Assembly (NCBI GenBank): GCA_045568635.1
Contig: JBJLAO010000003.1
Span: 682,001-746,000 of the forward strand
Direction: 5' to 3'
Source: MedAcidi-G1 sp000817085
GTDB taxonomy: Bacteria; Actinomycetota; Acidimicrobiia; Acidimicrobiales; MedAcidi-G1
Length of the DNA stretch: 64,000 nt
In this document: positions 49,643-58,304 of the stretch, piece after piece
Position numbering within the stretch: the first letter of the stretch is position 1
How the letters are laid out: each line of letters opens with the position of its first letter
The notes under the pieces: model-generated
Database searches by the model: none
What the model was told of the DNA's origin: nothing
The model's input: the letters and a program-made list of their open reading frames with translations, nothing else
Program-made: the position numbers and the translations under genes

Positions 49643-52600
49643 AACAGTTTGGGTTTTCGCTCTTAGCGCTGTTGTCGCCACGCTACTGACAGTCCACATG
49701 GTGCCAGCTCAGGCTCAATCCGCGGGTATAACAGTTTCCAAAAGCTCAGTAACAATCGAAGAATCAGGAACGACGAACTCTTTCACTGTTGTTCTGGACA
49801 CGCAACCTGAAACCAGTGTCACTCTCTCGGCAACAAACTCAGAAACCACACAATTCTCCATTTCACTGAGTTACCTGACCTTCACAAACGCTAACTGGAA
49901 CACTCCTCAGGCGATCACACTCACACCAACAAGCGACGATGTCGCAGACGGCGACACGTCAGCTACCATCACCCTCTCAGTACTTGATGCAACAAGTGAC
50001 GACACCTATGATGACGTCGCTGACGTTACAGTTCCTGTTACTGTCAGCGACAACAACGCCTGTGACGTGACAGTAGTGGAAACCAACGGAACTACAATGG
50101 TTACTGAAGCAGCCAACACCGACACCTTCACAGTGAAACTTGCCGCACAACCTACAAGTAACGTTGTCGTGTCAGTGACAAGCGGTGACACAGGAGAAGC
50201 CACAGTCGACAAAGCGACACTCACCTTTACTTCCAGCAATTGGAATACGACACAAACAGTCACCGTCACAGGAGTTAATGACGCTTTAAACGACGATAAC
50301 CAAATCGTGCCGGTAACCCTGTCTTTCGTAGATGCATCCTCCGACGACTGTTTCGACCCGACATCCGACACGACAGTTTCCACGACCGTAAGCGACGATG
50401 ATAGTCCTGGTCTGACAGTCTCGGTTGTTGGAGGAACTATCGCAGTCACAGAGAAAGTAGTGGCAGCGACAGTAAACACGGTCGGCAACACTGATTCATT
50501 CACTGTCGTACTTAACAAACAACCAGCAACGAGTGTCGTACTTTCGATAACCAGCAGCGACACTGGAGAAATAACGCTAAATCCCGCTCAACTCACATTC
50601 ACAAATGCGAATTGGGCAACTCCGCAAACTGTGACAGTGACAGGAGCTAACGACACCCAGATCGATGGAACGCAGAGTGCAAATGTGACAATCGGAGTAG
50701 TAGACGCTTCTTCAGATGACACCTACGACGCTGAAACAGACATTGTACTTTCCGCTACAAATGAGGATGACGATGCGGTTGTTGCCATAACTACAACCAC
50801 GACCACAACGACAACCCTCCCGCCAGTTGTCGTAACTGAAACAGTGCAAGCAACAGGTCCGAGTTGTGAAACAGGGCCTTCCGCAGACTGCAGAGGAGCC
50901 AACCTTTCAAGGAAAGTATTTTTCTACTCGGACCTAAGCGGAATACAACTGCAAGATTCGACACTTGTCGCAGCAACTTTTGTTAACGCTGATCTTTCAA
51001 AAGCAAAAATGAATAGAAGCAACCTAGAGAGAACGAACATAAAAAACTCTTTCCTTTACGGCACGGACCTGAGCGAAGCGAATATGTATCTCGCAGACAT
51101 CTCAAACTCCGAACTACCATACGCAGTCCTGCAAGATGCAAATCTGCTGGCTGTGAACGCAACCAATTCTGAACTGGTTCAAGCAAATCTGAGGAACGCA
51201 GATCTACGATTCGCTAATCTCAACGGAGCAGACCTAGCAAAAGCTGACCTGACTGGAGCTGACCTGACCGGAGCTGACCTGACTGGGGCAGACCTGTCTG
51301 ATGTGAATCTCACAGGAGCGAACCTCTATGGGGCCAACCTCACCAATGTCAATTTGACTGGTGCGACTCTTTCAAATTCTACGATGTCTCTGGCAAGCAT
51401 GACAGGCGCTTATATGAATTACGCCGGTCCCCGTAATTCAACTTTGTCATTGAGCGTCATGGACGGACAAACCCGATTTTTGGCGATGAGAGCGGGTAGT
51501 GGTATGAGTTCTGTCAACTTTAACTCCGGGGGTCTTAGGGAAAACGATTTGTCAGGTCTCATATTACGTAACAAGAATTTTTCCAAAATGAGCCTGAGAA
51601 ACGCGAATCTTTCAGGAGCAGATCTATCAGGTTCAAACATGACCGGAGCGAAACTGACGGGGGCAGATTTAACTCAGACGACCCTTTATGGCGTGAACCT
51701 TACAGACGCAGATTTGGTTAACAGCCAACTAGTGGAAGCGACATTAACGACAGCCAATCTGACCACAGCGGATTTAAGCGGATCGAATTTGAGAGGGGTG
51801 TCAGCCGTTTCGGCAAACATGACAGGAGCGGACCTGACTGGAGCAGATCTGACAGATGGAAACCTCTCAAACAGCACATTAAGTTCAGCGAAACTGAGAA
51901 AGACAGATCTAACCCGAGCTAATCTGAACGGGGTCACCGCGACATCAGCTAACCTCACTTTCGTCACAGCTCAAGGAGCAAATCTTTCAAATTCGAACCT
52001 TACGAGTGCCACACTGACTGGGGGAGATTTCAACGGATCGGATATGGTGCTCGCACATTTCGACAATGCGACAATAATCCACACAGATTTCTCTTCCACA
52101 CTCGGTAACTACACGACATGGACCTCAGCTACTTTGACAAGACCAATATTCAATGATTCTGACCTGACCGGAGCTAATTTCACCAGTAGCGCAATCACAG
52201 AATTCACCGCATCTGGGGCGACTCTTGACAGCGTTAATTTTTCGAAAACAAATACAGGTCTCAAAGGCGCTGATCTTAACGGAGCATCTCTGACTGGAGC
52301 TAATGTTTCATCGATAGATCTATCTGAAGCAAAAATTTCAGACGCATCACTGGTAGGAGCCACGTTTAAAAACTCGAACCTTACTTCGGTGAATGCACAA
52401 AGGTCTGATTTTTCTGAGACAGATCTTAGAGACGCAAACCTTACGAGAGCAAGATTTGATAGTTCTGATTTTATGAACTCAAACATGAAAAGCTCAGTTC
52501 TGACTCAAACAGGACTTTATAAAGCTGATTTGACAGGAGTGGACGTAAGTTACTCAACCTTCGACCGCACAAACATTCAGGAAGCGGATTTAACGGAAGC

Positions 52601-52694
52601 AAATTTGACTGGAAGCGTTTTTACAGATGTCGCTCGGGATGCACGTGAAGCTAGATGGAGCAGACCTTACAGGTGTCGCGCTGATACGAAGTAG
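49617..52694 (+). CDS. secreted Calx-beta-like and pentapeptide-repeat protein, 5' part of a frameshifted gene
   Basis: 1025 aa in this frame. A signal peptide ends at VPAQA-QS (about residue 33). Three Calx-beta-like repeats follow (VTIEESGTTNSFTVVLD, ATVDKATLTFTSSNWN), then a TTTTTTTTTLPP linker, a CETGPSADCRGANLS header and about 120 pentapeptides of A(D/N)LXX form, which fold into a square beta-helix. The last 16 codons (after ANLTGSVFTDV) abandon the repeat, and the repeat resumes in the +1 frame at about 52645, so the gene carries a 1-nt frameshift within 52618-52650. The start ATG 49617 has GAGGA upstream and lies inside the end of the preceding gene, so both are co-expressed. Confidence 0.85.
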   Translation: MRILFTQIKTVWVFALSAVVATLLTVHMVPAQAQSAGITVSKSSVTIEESGTTNSFTVVLDTQPETSVTLSATNSETTQFSISLSYLTFTNANWNTPQAITLTPTSDDVADGDTSATITLSVLDATSDDTYDDVADVTVPVTVSDNNACDVTVVETNGTTMVTEAANTDTFTVKLAAQPTSNVVVSVTSGDTGEATVDKATLTFTSSNWNTTQTVTVTGVNDALNDDNQIVPVTLSFVDASSDDCFDPTSDTTVSTTVSDDDSPGLTVSVVGGTIAVTEKVVAATVNTVGNTDSFTVVLNKQPATSVVLSITSSDTGEITLNPAQLTFTNANWATPQTVTVTGANDTQIDGTQSANVTIGVVDASSDDTYDAETDIVLSATNEDDDAVVAITTTTTTTTTLPPVVVTETVQATGPSCETGPSADCRGANLSRKVFFYSDLSGIQLQDSTLVAATFVNADLSKAKMNRSNLERTNIKNSFLYGTDLSEANMYLADISNSELPYAVLQDANLLAVNATNSELVQANLRNADLRFANLNGADLAKADLTGADLTGADLTGADLSDVNLTGANLYGANLTNVNLTGATLSNSTMSLASMTGAYMNYAGPRNSTLSLSVMDGQTRFLAMRAGSGMSSVNFNSGGLRENDLSGLILRNKNFSKMSLRNANLSGADLSGSNMTGAKLTGADLTQTTLYGVNLTDADLVNSQLVEATLTTANLTTADLSGSNLRGVSAVSANMTGADLTGADLTDGNLSNSTLSSAKLRKTDLTRANLNGVTATSANLTFVTAQGANLSNSNLTSATLTGGDFNGSDMVLAHFDNATIIHTDFSSTLGNYTTWTSATLTRPIFNDSDLTGANFTSSAITEFTASGATLDSVNFSKTNTGLKGADLNGASLTGANVSSIDLSEAKISDASLVGATFKNSNLTSVNAQRSDFSETDLRDANLTRARFDSSDFMNSNMKSSVLTQTGLYKADLTGVDVSYSTFDRTNIQEADLTEANLTGSVFTDVARDAREARWSRPYRCRADTK

Positions 52695-53247
52695 GTTCGA
52701 TAGAACGACATTCAATGATGCCGATCTCACTGGTGTCGACTTATCAGAAAGCAACCTTTCCGGAAGTAAGTTTGTGGGAGCAAAACACACTGATTGGACG
52801 CTCTGGCCATCGCCGATCTCACCCTCTTCTTTAGGAGTTGAACAAAGGGAAATGAGAGACCCAGACCTGATATGTGACTTGACTTCGATCAGCGACTGTT
52901 CGGGTGCTGATCTCAACCACACGGATATGAGTTCAAGAAAACTTCAAAATACCCGTCTCATTAGCACAAACCTTACGGGATCCGATTTGGTAGAAGTTGA
53001 TATGACAGGTGCTTTTGCCCCAGGGGCACTATTTACCGGAGTCAGATTAGAGGGCTCGAAACTCAAAGCCGCAGACCTTTCGGGGGCTAATTTCGTTGGA
53101 GCTAAACTCCGGAACGCTGACTTGTCAACAGCAAAGCTTGCAAACGCGGATCTACGAGGTGCAGATCTGAGAGGAGTTGATATACGCGGTGCTAATATCT
53201 CGACAACTCTTCTTGACGGCGTCCAGTGGCAGGGGGGCAACAGCTGA
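52627..53247 (+). CDS. pentapeptide-repeat continuation in the +1 frame (3' part of the frameshifted gene)
   Basis: Reads KLDGADLTGVALIRSRF, then FNDADLTGVDLSESNLSGSK, continuing the pentapeptide register exactly once one nucleotide is skipped upstream. After a TDWTLWP cap comes a second module with header ICDLTSISDCSGADL, more pentapeptides (NADLRGADLRGVDIRGANIS) and an end at LLDGVQWQGGNS. It has no signal peptide or ribosome-binding site of its own, so it is best read as the displaced tail of the 49617 gene and not as a separate gene; ATGs at 52627 and 52639 exist but look accidental. The stop lies 8 bases after a run of six G (53232-53237). Confidence 0.7.
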   Translation: MSLGMHVKLDGADLTGVALIRSRFDRTTFNDADLTGVDLSESNLSGSKFVGAKHTDWTLWPSPISPSSLGVEQREMRDPDLICDLTSISDCSGADLNHTDMSSRKLQNTRLISTNLTGSDLVEVDMTGAFAPGALFTGVRLEGSKLKAADLSGANFVGAKLRNADLSTAKLANADLRGADLRGVDIRGANISTTLLDGVQWQGGNS

Positions 53248-53257
53248 CACTAATACC

Positions 53258-53959
53258 GTGCTGCCAGAAACTATCCGTTTAGGAGCTGCAGGTTTAGGGA
53301 TTACAATTCTTATCGTCGCACAAGAAGCGCCGGTATCTTGTCAGCCTAAAGTCGGGTCAAATTGTCCCGGAATTGACCTGAGTGATCAAAATCTCTTCGA
53401 GGTTAATTTCTCCGGTTCTATTTTCACTAATGGAACTTTTATAAAAACTAATTTTTCAAACGCTTTACTCGAACGAGTTGATTTTTCAAATGGAAATCTC
53501 TGGGAATCTGATATGAGAAATACCTCTCTACAGTCCTCTGACTTCACAGGGGCTTCACTTTATGGAGCTAGTCTGGTGAACGCGAATCTACAAAATTCAA
53601 TACTTGAAGATGCTAATTTGCGTTACACAGATACATATCAATCTGACTTCACTTCTGCAAGTCTTCAGAATTCGAATCTCGACCACATGAGTGGGCGGTG
53701 GGCAGATTTTGCATGGGCGGATTTGACCGGAGCAACTTTTGTTGAATCAAGTCTCTTTTGGGCGGACTTCGATCATGCTGATTTGAGAAACGCAGACTTA
53801 CGTAAAGCCGATTTACGCAGAGCTAACCTTCAATACGCAGACCTGCGTGGAGCTAACTTGACAGACACTATTCTTACTGGAGCATTCGCAAACTCGAAAA
53901 CACTCTGGCCCGTAGGTTTCGTGCCATATTTTGCGGGTGTTGTCACCTGGAGCGACTAG
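53258..53959 (+). CDS. pentapeptide-repeat protein, third module
   Basis: 233 aa from a GTG at 53258, 10 bp after the previous stop. The N-terminus MLPETIRLGAAGLGITILIV could be a weak signal peptide or membrane segment; the header SCQPKVGSNCPGIDLSDQNL and pentapeptides (NADLRKADLRRANLQYADLR) follow, and the end TLWPVGFVPYF matches the TDWTLWP cap of the preceding gene. It lacks a clear Shine-Dalgarno. It may be an independent gene, or the third piece of one ancestral gene if another base is skipped in the G6 run at 53232-53237. Both readings are open. Confidence 0.65.
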   Translation: MLPETIRLGAAGLGITILIVAQEAPVSCQPKVGSNCPGIDLSDQNLFEVNFSGSIFTNGTFIKTNFSNALLERVDFSNGNLWESDMRNTSLQSSDFTGASLYGASLVNANLQNSILEDANLRYTDTYQSDFTSASLQNSNLDHMSGRWADFAWADLTGATFVESSLFWADFDHADLRNADLRKADLRRANLQYADLRGANLTDTILTGAFANSKTLWPVGFVPYFAGVVTWSD

Positions 53960-53982
53960 ACGTTCCTTAAATCGACTAAAAG

Positions 53983-56900
53983 TTATTCGAGACCGTCTTC
54001 TGAGTTGGTTTTTTTACTTATTCCACCAGGCCCTTTTGCATGCATTCTCCATCGTTCGATTTCTTCTGCTTTACTTGGGTCAATGGTGTCTGTGAAAGTT
54101 TCGTTATCGTATTCGCCTATTATCAGCCACTTGTCGTCTTTGAAGCCCTGAAGTATGTAAGTGGTTACTTTGCCACCTTTGGCGGGTTCACTCCAAGTTA
54201 TAACTGTGTCGGTTTTATCTTCCTCCCAACCTAGTTTTTTGAAAACCTCAAAGTCTTCTGGTGTTCCCGGTGGACGCCGTCCAAATAAGCCGAGTATTAG
54301 CATTCCTAGAGCCGTTCCAGCTAAAAGTCCCAACCACCATTTTCGCGAAAGGTAAAAACCTGCAACCGCTAACAAACCTGCTCCGGCAGCTATGAGACCT
54401 GCAGGTATTTGATCATTGGATTCATCTGTTGCAGCTGCATCGAGTGCCAGTCCTGTAATGGTTTCGTCCGAACCCAAAGAGAGGGTAGCAGTGTCGCTTT
54501 CGGGTGGCAGCACGCTCAATTGAACCACTCGAGTGGTTGTTGTTGGTGGGGTGGTTGTTGTTGGTGGGGTGGTTGTTGTTGGTGGGGTGGTTGTTGTTGG
54601 TGGGGTGGTTGTTGTTGGTGGGGTGGTTGTTGTTGGTGGGGTGGTTGTTGTTGGTGGGGTGGTTGTTGTTGGTGGGGTGGTTGTTGTTGGTGGGGTGGTT
54701 GTTGTTGGTGGGGTGGTTGTTGTTGGTGGGGTGGTTGTTGTTGGTGGGGTGGTGGTTGTTGGTGGGACAGTCACTATCGGTCCTACAATCGAACCTCCTG
54801 AGACGGTAATAGTTGCGACATTTGAAGCTAAAGCAGTTCCATCGTTATAGACAGCAAGAATTCTGAAAGAGTGAACTCCATCTTCTAAACCTGTGGATAT
54901 ATGGTCGAGTGTGGCACCAGAGAAGGTATTGACGTTATTGAATGAACCGGAATTCGGATCTTGGTGAGCGAGTGAAAAGGAAGAAACATTACCTGAGTCA
55001 GAAGCAGCCCAGTTTAAAACGCCTGTATCACCTGTCGGAGCCGCTGAAAGACTCACTGTGCCTGCAGGCGGAGCGATAGTCGTAGTTGGAATTGTTGTGC
55101 TCGTAGATGGAATTGTTGTGCTTGGAGGTGGACTATCATCATCAGTGTTTGTAACTGTCACGATCTGGTCTGCAACAGGGTCAAAATTATCAGCGGAACT
55201 GGTATCAATTACCGAAAGTGTCAAAGAAGTTATTTGATCACCATCGTCAGAATTGTCATCAATACCAGTAACTATCAATGTTTGAGGTGTGTTCCAGTCT
55301 GAGTTTGTAAACGTTACTTGGTCGCTGCCGACTGTCACTTCTCCCGTGTCAGATGAAGTAACCGACAAGACTACGTCGCTAGTTGGTTGTGAATCCAACA
55401 CGACTGTAACCGTGGCTGTTGTGCCTGCCTCTGAAACTGTCGATGTTGTAGTCGAAATCGTGAAACCTGGTCCGTCATCGTCAACTGTTGAAACGGCTAC
55501 GGTTTGAGAAGCAATGACGTCGTAAGAGCTATCGACAGTTGCACCTGTATTTACAGCCAATGTAACCGTAGAGGATTTATCCCCATCATCGAGACTGTCG
55601 TCCACGCCAGTCACCGTTATCGTCTGTGCGGTATTCCAATTCGCACTTGTGAATGTCAACTGCGCTGTAGAAACTGATGCTTCCCCCGTGTCGGATGAGG
55701 TGATGTCAAAAACCACGTTTCCTGAAGGTTGTGAATCTAGAACGATTGTGAAGTCAGCTGTGGTGCCTGCTTCTGAAATATTTAGAGAAGTGGTGGAGAG
55801 TGTGAAACCTGCGACATCACAGTTGGTTTCAGTTACGTTCAGAGCGTAGTTGGGGAGTGAGCGCGTCGTGGCGTCTTTTGCAGCGAAAGCCAGATACACA
55901 CTCCAACCTGTGGGTATCACACCTGTTGCAGAAGGTCCTGCTCCGTCGTAGTCCACGTTGCTATCAACCCATGTTTCAGGGGTGGCGTTCTTTTTCCATT
56001 TAAAACTGCCGTCTGAAAAGCGTTTGAATGTTATCGGGTCCGCAGCGTTTGCTACGTCAAGAGTTGTTTGATCGCCAACCCAACCGACGATTCCAAAAGC
56101 TGAAAAATATTCTGAAGATAAAGAGGTGTTGCCATCATGGTCTATGTTGCTGGCGACCCACAGAAGGTTATGAGTCGGCATTGTGGAGGTGCCATTATGA
56201 AAGTTGTTCTTGATGTACTCACCCACACCAAGACCGGATGCTGATAAGACGGAGTCCTGAATCACGTACTGCCTCGTTGCTATACCTGCAGTGTCGTGAT
56301 CGAAAGTCCATTCTCCACCCGCACAAAGAGGTGCAGTTTTCACCACCTCGGCTGGGAGACCCTGAAGCTCATCGTCGTCAACCGGACCGTTTATGACCTC
56401 ATAGCCTGATGGGGGATTAGCTATGACTTCAATAGAATTTTGAAACGCAGCCATAGAGAAGTTGTAGTTGACACCACTTACATGCGTTCGACCCGCCAGC
56501 ATGACGCTGCCGGTAACGGGGCTGATGTCGATTCCATAGGCGATGTCATCGTTGCCTGCATTTCCCATACTGTGTTGCCCTAGGTCGACAGCGGAAAATC
56601 CGTCGCCTCCACCGAAAGAGGTATCGATAGCACCAACTGTTGTGAACTTGGCGACCAGGAAGTCGTCACCAGTTCCGGAACCGTCAGTCCAACCTCCGGC
56701 AAGGATTTTGCCATCTGGAGCTATTGCAAGAGCTTGTATGTGGTCATTAGTGCCGAATTGTGTGGTTATTACTCCGTCTCCACCTCCGAATGAGGTGTCC
56801 ATTGTGCCGTCAGTGTTTAGTCGGGCCACCCATCCGTCTCTTGGGCTGTCTATATATCCGCCGGCTACGATCTTTCCGTCAGGTTGAATCTGTAAGTCCA

Positions 56901-57894
56901 TTAACAGGTCTCTGTGGTTGTCGCCTGTATCGAATGTGTGGATACCGTCAGAGCTGAAAGATGTGTCTATAGTCCCGTCGGTGTTGTATCTTGCTACGAA
57001 AGCATCTCCAGAAGATCCCTGGTTGTTAGTGGTTCCGCCTATAACTATTTTTCCATCCGACTGGAGTCGTAGAGCTCTGCAGATGTCATCTCCGTTCCAG
57101 TCGACGGTAACTTTCCCATCTCCTGAGAAAGTTGTATCTAGAGATCCATCGGATGTGATGCGCGCTATTCCAACGTCTTCGCCGTTACTGGCTGTGTCAA
57201 CGTGTCCACAGACGAGGATTTTGTTATCTGATGAGATGGCTCCTGAGATGCATTTGTCGTCTTTACTAGTGGAGAAAGCAACCCACATTCGACCCTTAGC
57301 GGCATTGGTGGCCATTGTTACCGTCGCTGCTTTAGTTCCACTCGAGTTGAAACCTGTTGTGTCTAAATCTCCGTCTGCTTGTCTTACCGAAACTATGCAG
57401 TCGTAGTCGTTCCCGTTGCCGGCTGTGTTAGTTCCCGCGTATCCGACCATTGCGTACCGTCCGTCGGTCATTTCCAGAGTTTCTCGTTGATGATCTGATT
57501 TAGGACTGAAAAAAAGACGGTCTTTGGGATTACCGTTGAATGTGCTTGTTCCACCTCCGACTGAGTCGTATTGTCTGATGAACCAAGAGTTCGCGGTGCT
57601 GCTGTTATTGGCGTTACTCCAGTAACCGCCTACCGTCCAGGTGCCATCGGCTTTAGCCATGACATCGTAAGCTCCGTCTTTTCTATTACTCGTGGGGTTG
57701 ATACGGATACCGTTTTCCCATTTCCAACCGTCTATGGATGTATCCATGTCTCCGTCTGCCGCTAAAGCGGTTGAATTGTCGAGAAAAATAAAAGTGGTCG
57801 TCGTAAATGAGGCAGCGATGAAGAAAATGAGGCATTTAAACCAAATAATTCTGGTTCTATTTGTATGCGATTTTTTGGTTTTAATTAAACTCAC
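53983..57894 (-). CDS. giant membrane-anchored surface protein: delta-60 repeats, Calx-beta-like pair, FN3-like domain, PPTTTT linker
   Basis: 1303 aa from a GTG at 57894 with TAAACT six bases upstream. A signal peptide (about 1-46) leads into delta-60-type propeller repeats (DGKIVIGGTTNNQGSSGDAF, IDTSFSSDGIHTFD) to about residue 480, a 200-aa middle domain (YEVINGPVDDDELQGLPAEV), two Calx-beta-like repeats (about 690-920), an FN3-like domain (GLEDGVHSFRILAVYNDG), thirteen PPTTTT units, and two membrane helices (GLIAAGAGLLAVAGFYL, LGLLAGTALGMLILGLFG) before a 90-aa acidic cytoplasmic tail with TTYILQGFKDDKWLIIGEY. It is a likely adhesin or cell-contact protein. It runs opposite to the pentapeptide gene. 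Confidence 0.85.
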   Translation of the reverse strand: MSLIKTKKSHTNRTRIIWFKCLIFFIAASFTTTTFIFLDNSTALAADGDMDTSIDGWKWENGIRINPTSNRKDGAYDVMAKADGTWTVGGYWSNANNSSTANSWFIRQYDSVGGGTSTFNGNPKDRLFFSPKSDHQRETLEMTDGRYAMVGYAGTNTAGNGNDYDCIVSVRQADGDLDTTGFNSSGTKAATVTMATNAAKGRMWVAFSTSKDDKCISGAISSDNKILVCGHVDTASNGEDVGIARITSDGSLDTTFSGDGKVTVDWNGDDICRALRLQSDGKIVIGGTTNNQGSSGDAFVARYNTDGTIDTSFSSDGIHTFDTGDNHRDLLMDLQIQPDGKIVAGGYIDSPRDGWVARLNTDGTMDTSFGGGDGVITTQFGTNDHIQALAIAPDGKILAGGWTDGSGTGDDFLVAKFTTVGAIDTSFGGGDGFSAVDLGQHSMGNAGNDDIAYGIDISPVTGSVMLAGRTHVSGVNYNFSMAAFQNSIEVIANPPSGYEVINGPVDDDELQGLPAEVVKTAPLCAGGEWTFDHDTAGIATRQYVIQDSVLSASGLGVGEYIKNNFHNGTSTMPTHNLLWVASNIDHDGNTSLSSEYFSAFGIVGWVGDQTTLDVANAADPITFKRFSDGSFKWKKNATPETWVDSNVDYDGAGPSATGVIPTGWSVYLAFAAKDATTRSLPNYALNVTETNCDVAGFTLSTTSLNISEAGTTADFTIVLDSQPSGNVVFDITSSDTGEASVSTAQLTFTSANWNTAQTITVTGVDDSLDDGDKSSTVTLAVNTGATVDSSYDVIASQTVAVSTVDDDGPGFTISTTTSTVSEAGTTATVTVVLDSQPTSDVVLSVTSSDTGEVTVGSDQVTFTNSDWNTPQTLIVTGIDDNSDDGDQITSLTLSVIDTSSADNFDPVADQIVTVTNTDDDSPPPSTTIPSTSTTIPTTTIAPPAGTVSLSAAPTGDTGVLNWAASDSGNVSSFSLAHQDPNSGSFNNVNTFSGATLDHISTGLEDGVHSFRILAVYNDGTALASNVATITVSGGSIVGPIVTVPPTTTTPPTTTTPPTTTTPPTTTTPPTTTTPPTTTTPPTTTTPPTTTTPPTTTTPPTTTTPPTTTTPPTTTTPPTTTTRVVQLSVLPPESDTATLSLGSDETITGLALDAAATDESNDQIPAGLIAAGAGLLAVAGFYLSRKWWLGLLAGTALGMLILGLFGRRPPGTPEDFEVFKKLGWEEDKTDTVITWSEPAKGGKVTTYILQGFKDDKWLIIGEYDNETFTDTIDPSKAEEIERWRMHAKGPGGISKKTNSEDGLE
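54533..54766. repeat. thirteen 18-bp tandem repeats encoding PPTTTT
   Basis: The plus strand reads GTGGTTGTTGTTGGTGGG thirteen times in a row; twelve units are identical and the last differs by one base (GGT for GTT). Clusters of G in every unit (GGTGGGGTGG across the joint) give dense G-quadruplex potential on the non-coding strand. It encodes the Pro/Thr linker between the FN3-like domain and the membrane anchor. Confidence 0.95.
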
Positions 57895-57958
57895 TAAAAA
57901 AGTTTAAGGCATTCAATAAAAGTTGGCGTACTGGTCAGCTCTAAAATGAGAATTTCTG

Positions 57959-58264
57959 TTAAACAGTGATTCCAATTTCTTCGGCTTCGCTAATGCATTC
58001 CTTGAAGTTGGTTTCAGAAGAGAAGCAATCTTCTTCACATTTGAGGGAGTTGAAAGCCAGATCACATAATTTCACCACTGTTTCAAAGAGTCGCCCTTCG
58101 TTAGGGGCAGTGAAAGAAGATTTTAAAGTTGTGGTAACTGTTGGCATCTGCTCGATGCTTGTTGCAGGCAGAGTTGTAGAAGCAAGGGGTTTTATTTCAT
58201 CTGAGTTGGCGGCACAAGAAGTAAAAATTAGAGATACTGCCACTGCCCCTAAAAGTTTTTTCAT
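57959..58264 (-). CDS. small lipoprotein of unknown function
   Basis: 101 aa. The signal peptide MKKLLGAVAVSLIFTSCAAN ends in a lipobox (FTSC, Cys17). The mature part has a Ser/Thr-rich linker and a C-terminal domain with four cysteines (VKLCDLAFNSLKCEEDCFSS, and a final ECISEAEE), which may form two disulfides outside the membrane. No family is recognised. I used the ATG at 58264; a longer frame upstream has no signal. It lies 40 bp after the metalloprotease gene on the same strand, so both may be exported together. Confidence 0.75.
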   Translation of the reverse strand: MKKLLGAVAVSLIFTSCAANSDEIKPLASTTLPATSIEQMPTVTTTLKSSFTAPNEGRLFETVVKLCDLAFNSLKCEEDCFSSETNFKECISEAEEIGITV

Positions 58265-58304
58265 ACTGTAGGAACAATTTACTTCAATTGTCGAACTTTT
58301 AATA

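Noticed and set aside
50006..50563. 185-codon minus-strand frame opposite the Calx-beta repeats
   Set aside because: Antisense shadow of a repetitive coding region; hydrophobic-looking but with no promoter or ribosome-binding site.
53264..53320. LPET followed by a hydrophobic stretch, resembling an LPXTG cell-wall sorting signal
   Set aside because: The segment is followed by more than 200 residues of pentapeptides and not by a short basic tail, and the residue after Thr is Ile; a start-proximal signal-like helix is more likely.
54409..54850. Plus-strand frames of repeated GGVVVV or WLLLVG over the PPTTTT array
   Set aside because: Shadows of the minus-strand surface-protein gene created by the 18-bp array; no ribosome-binding site.
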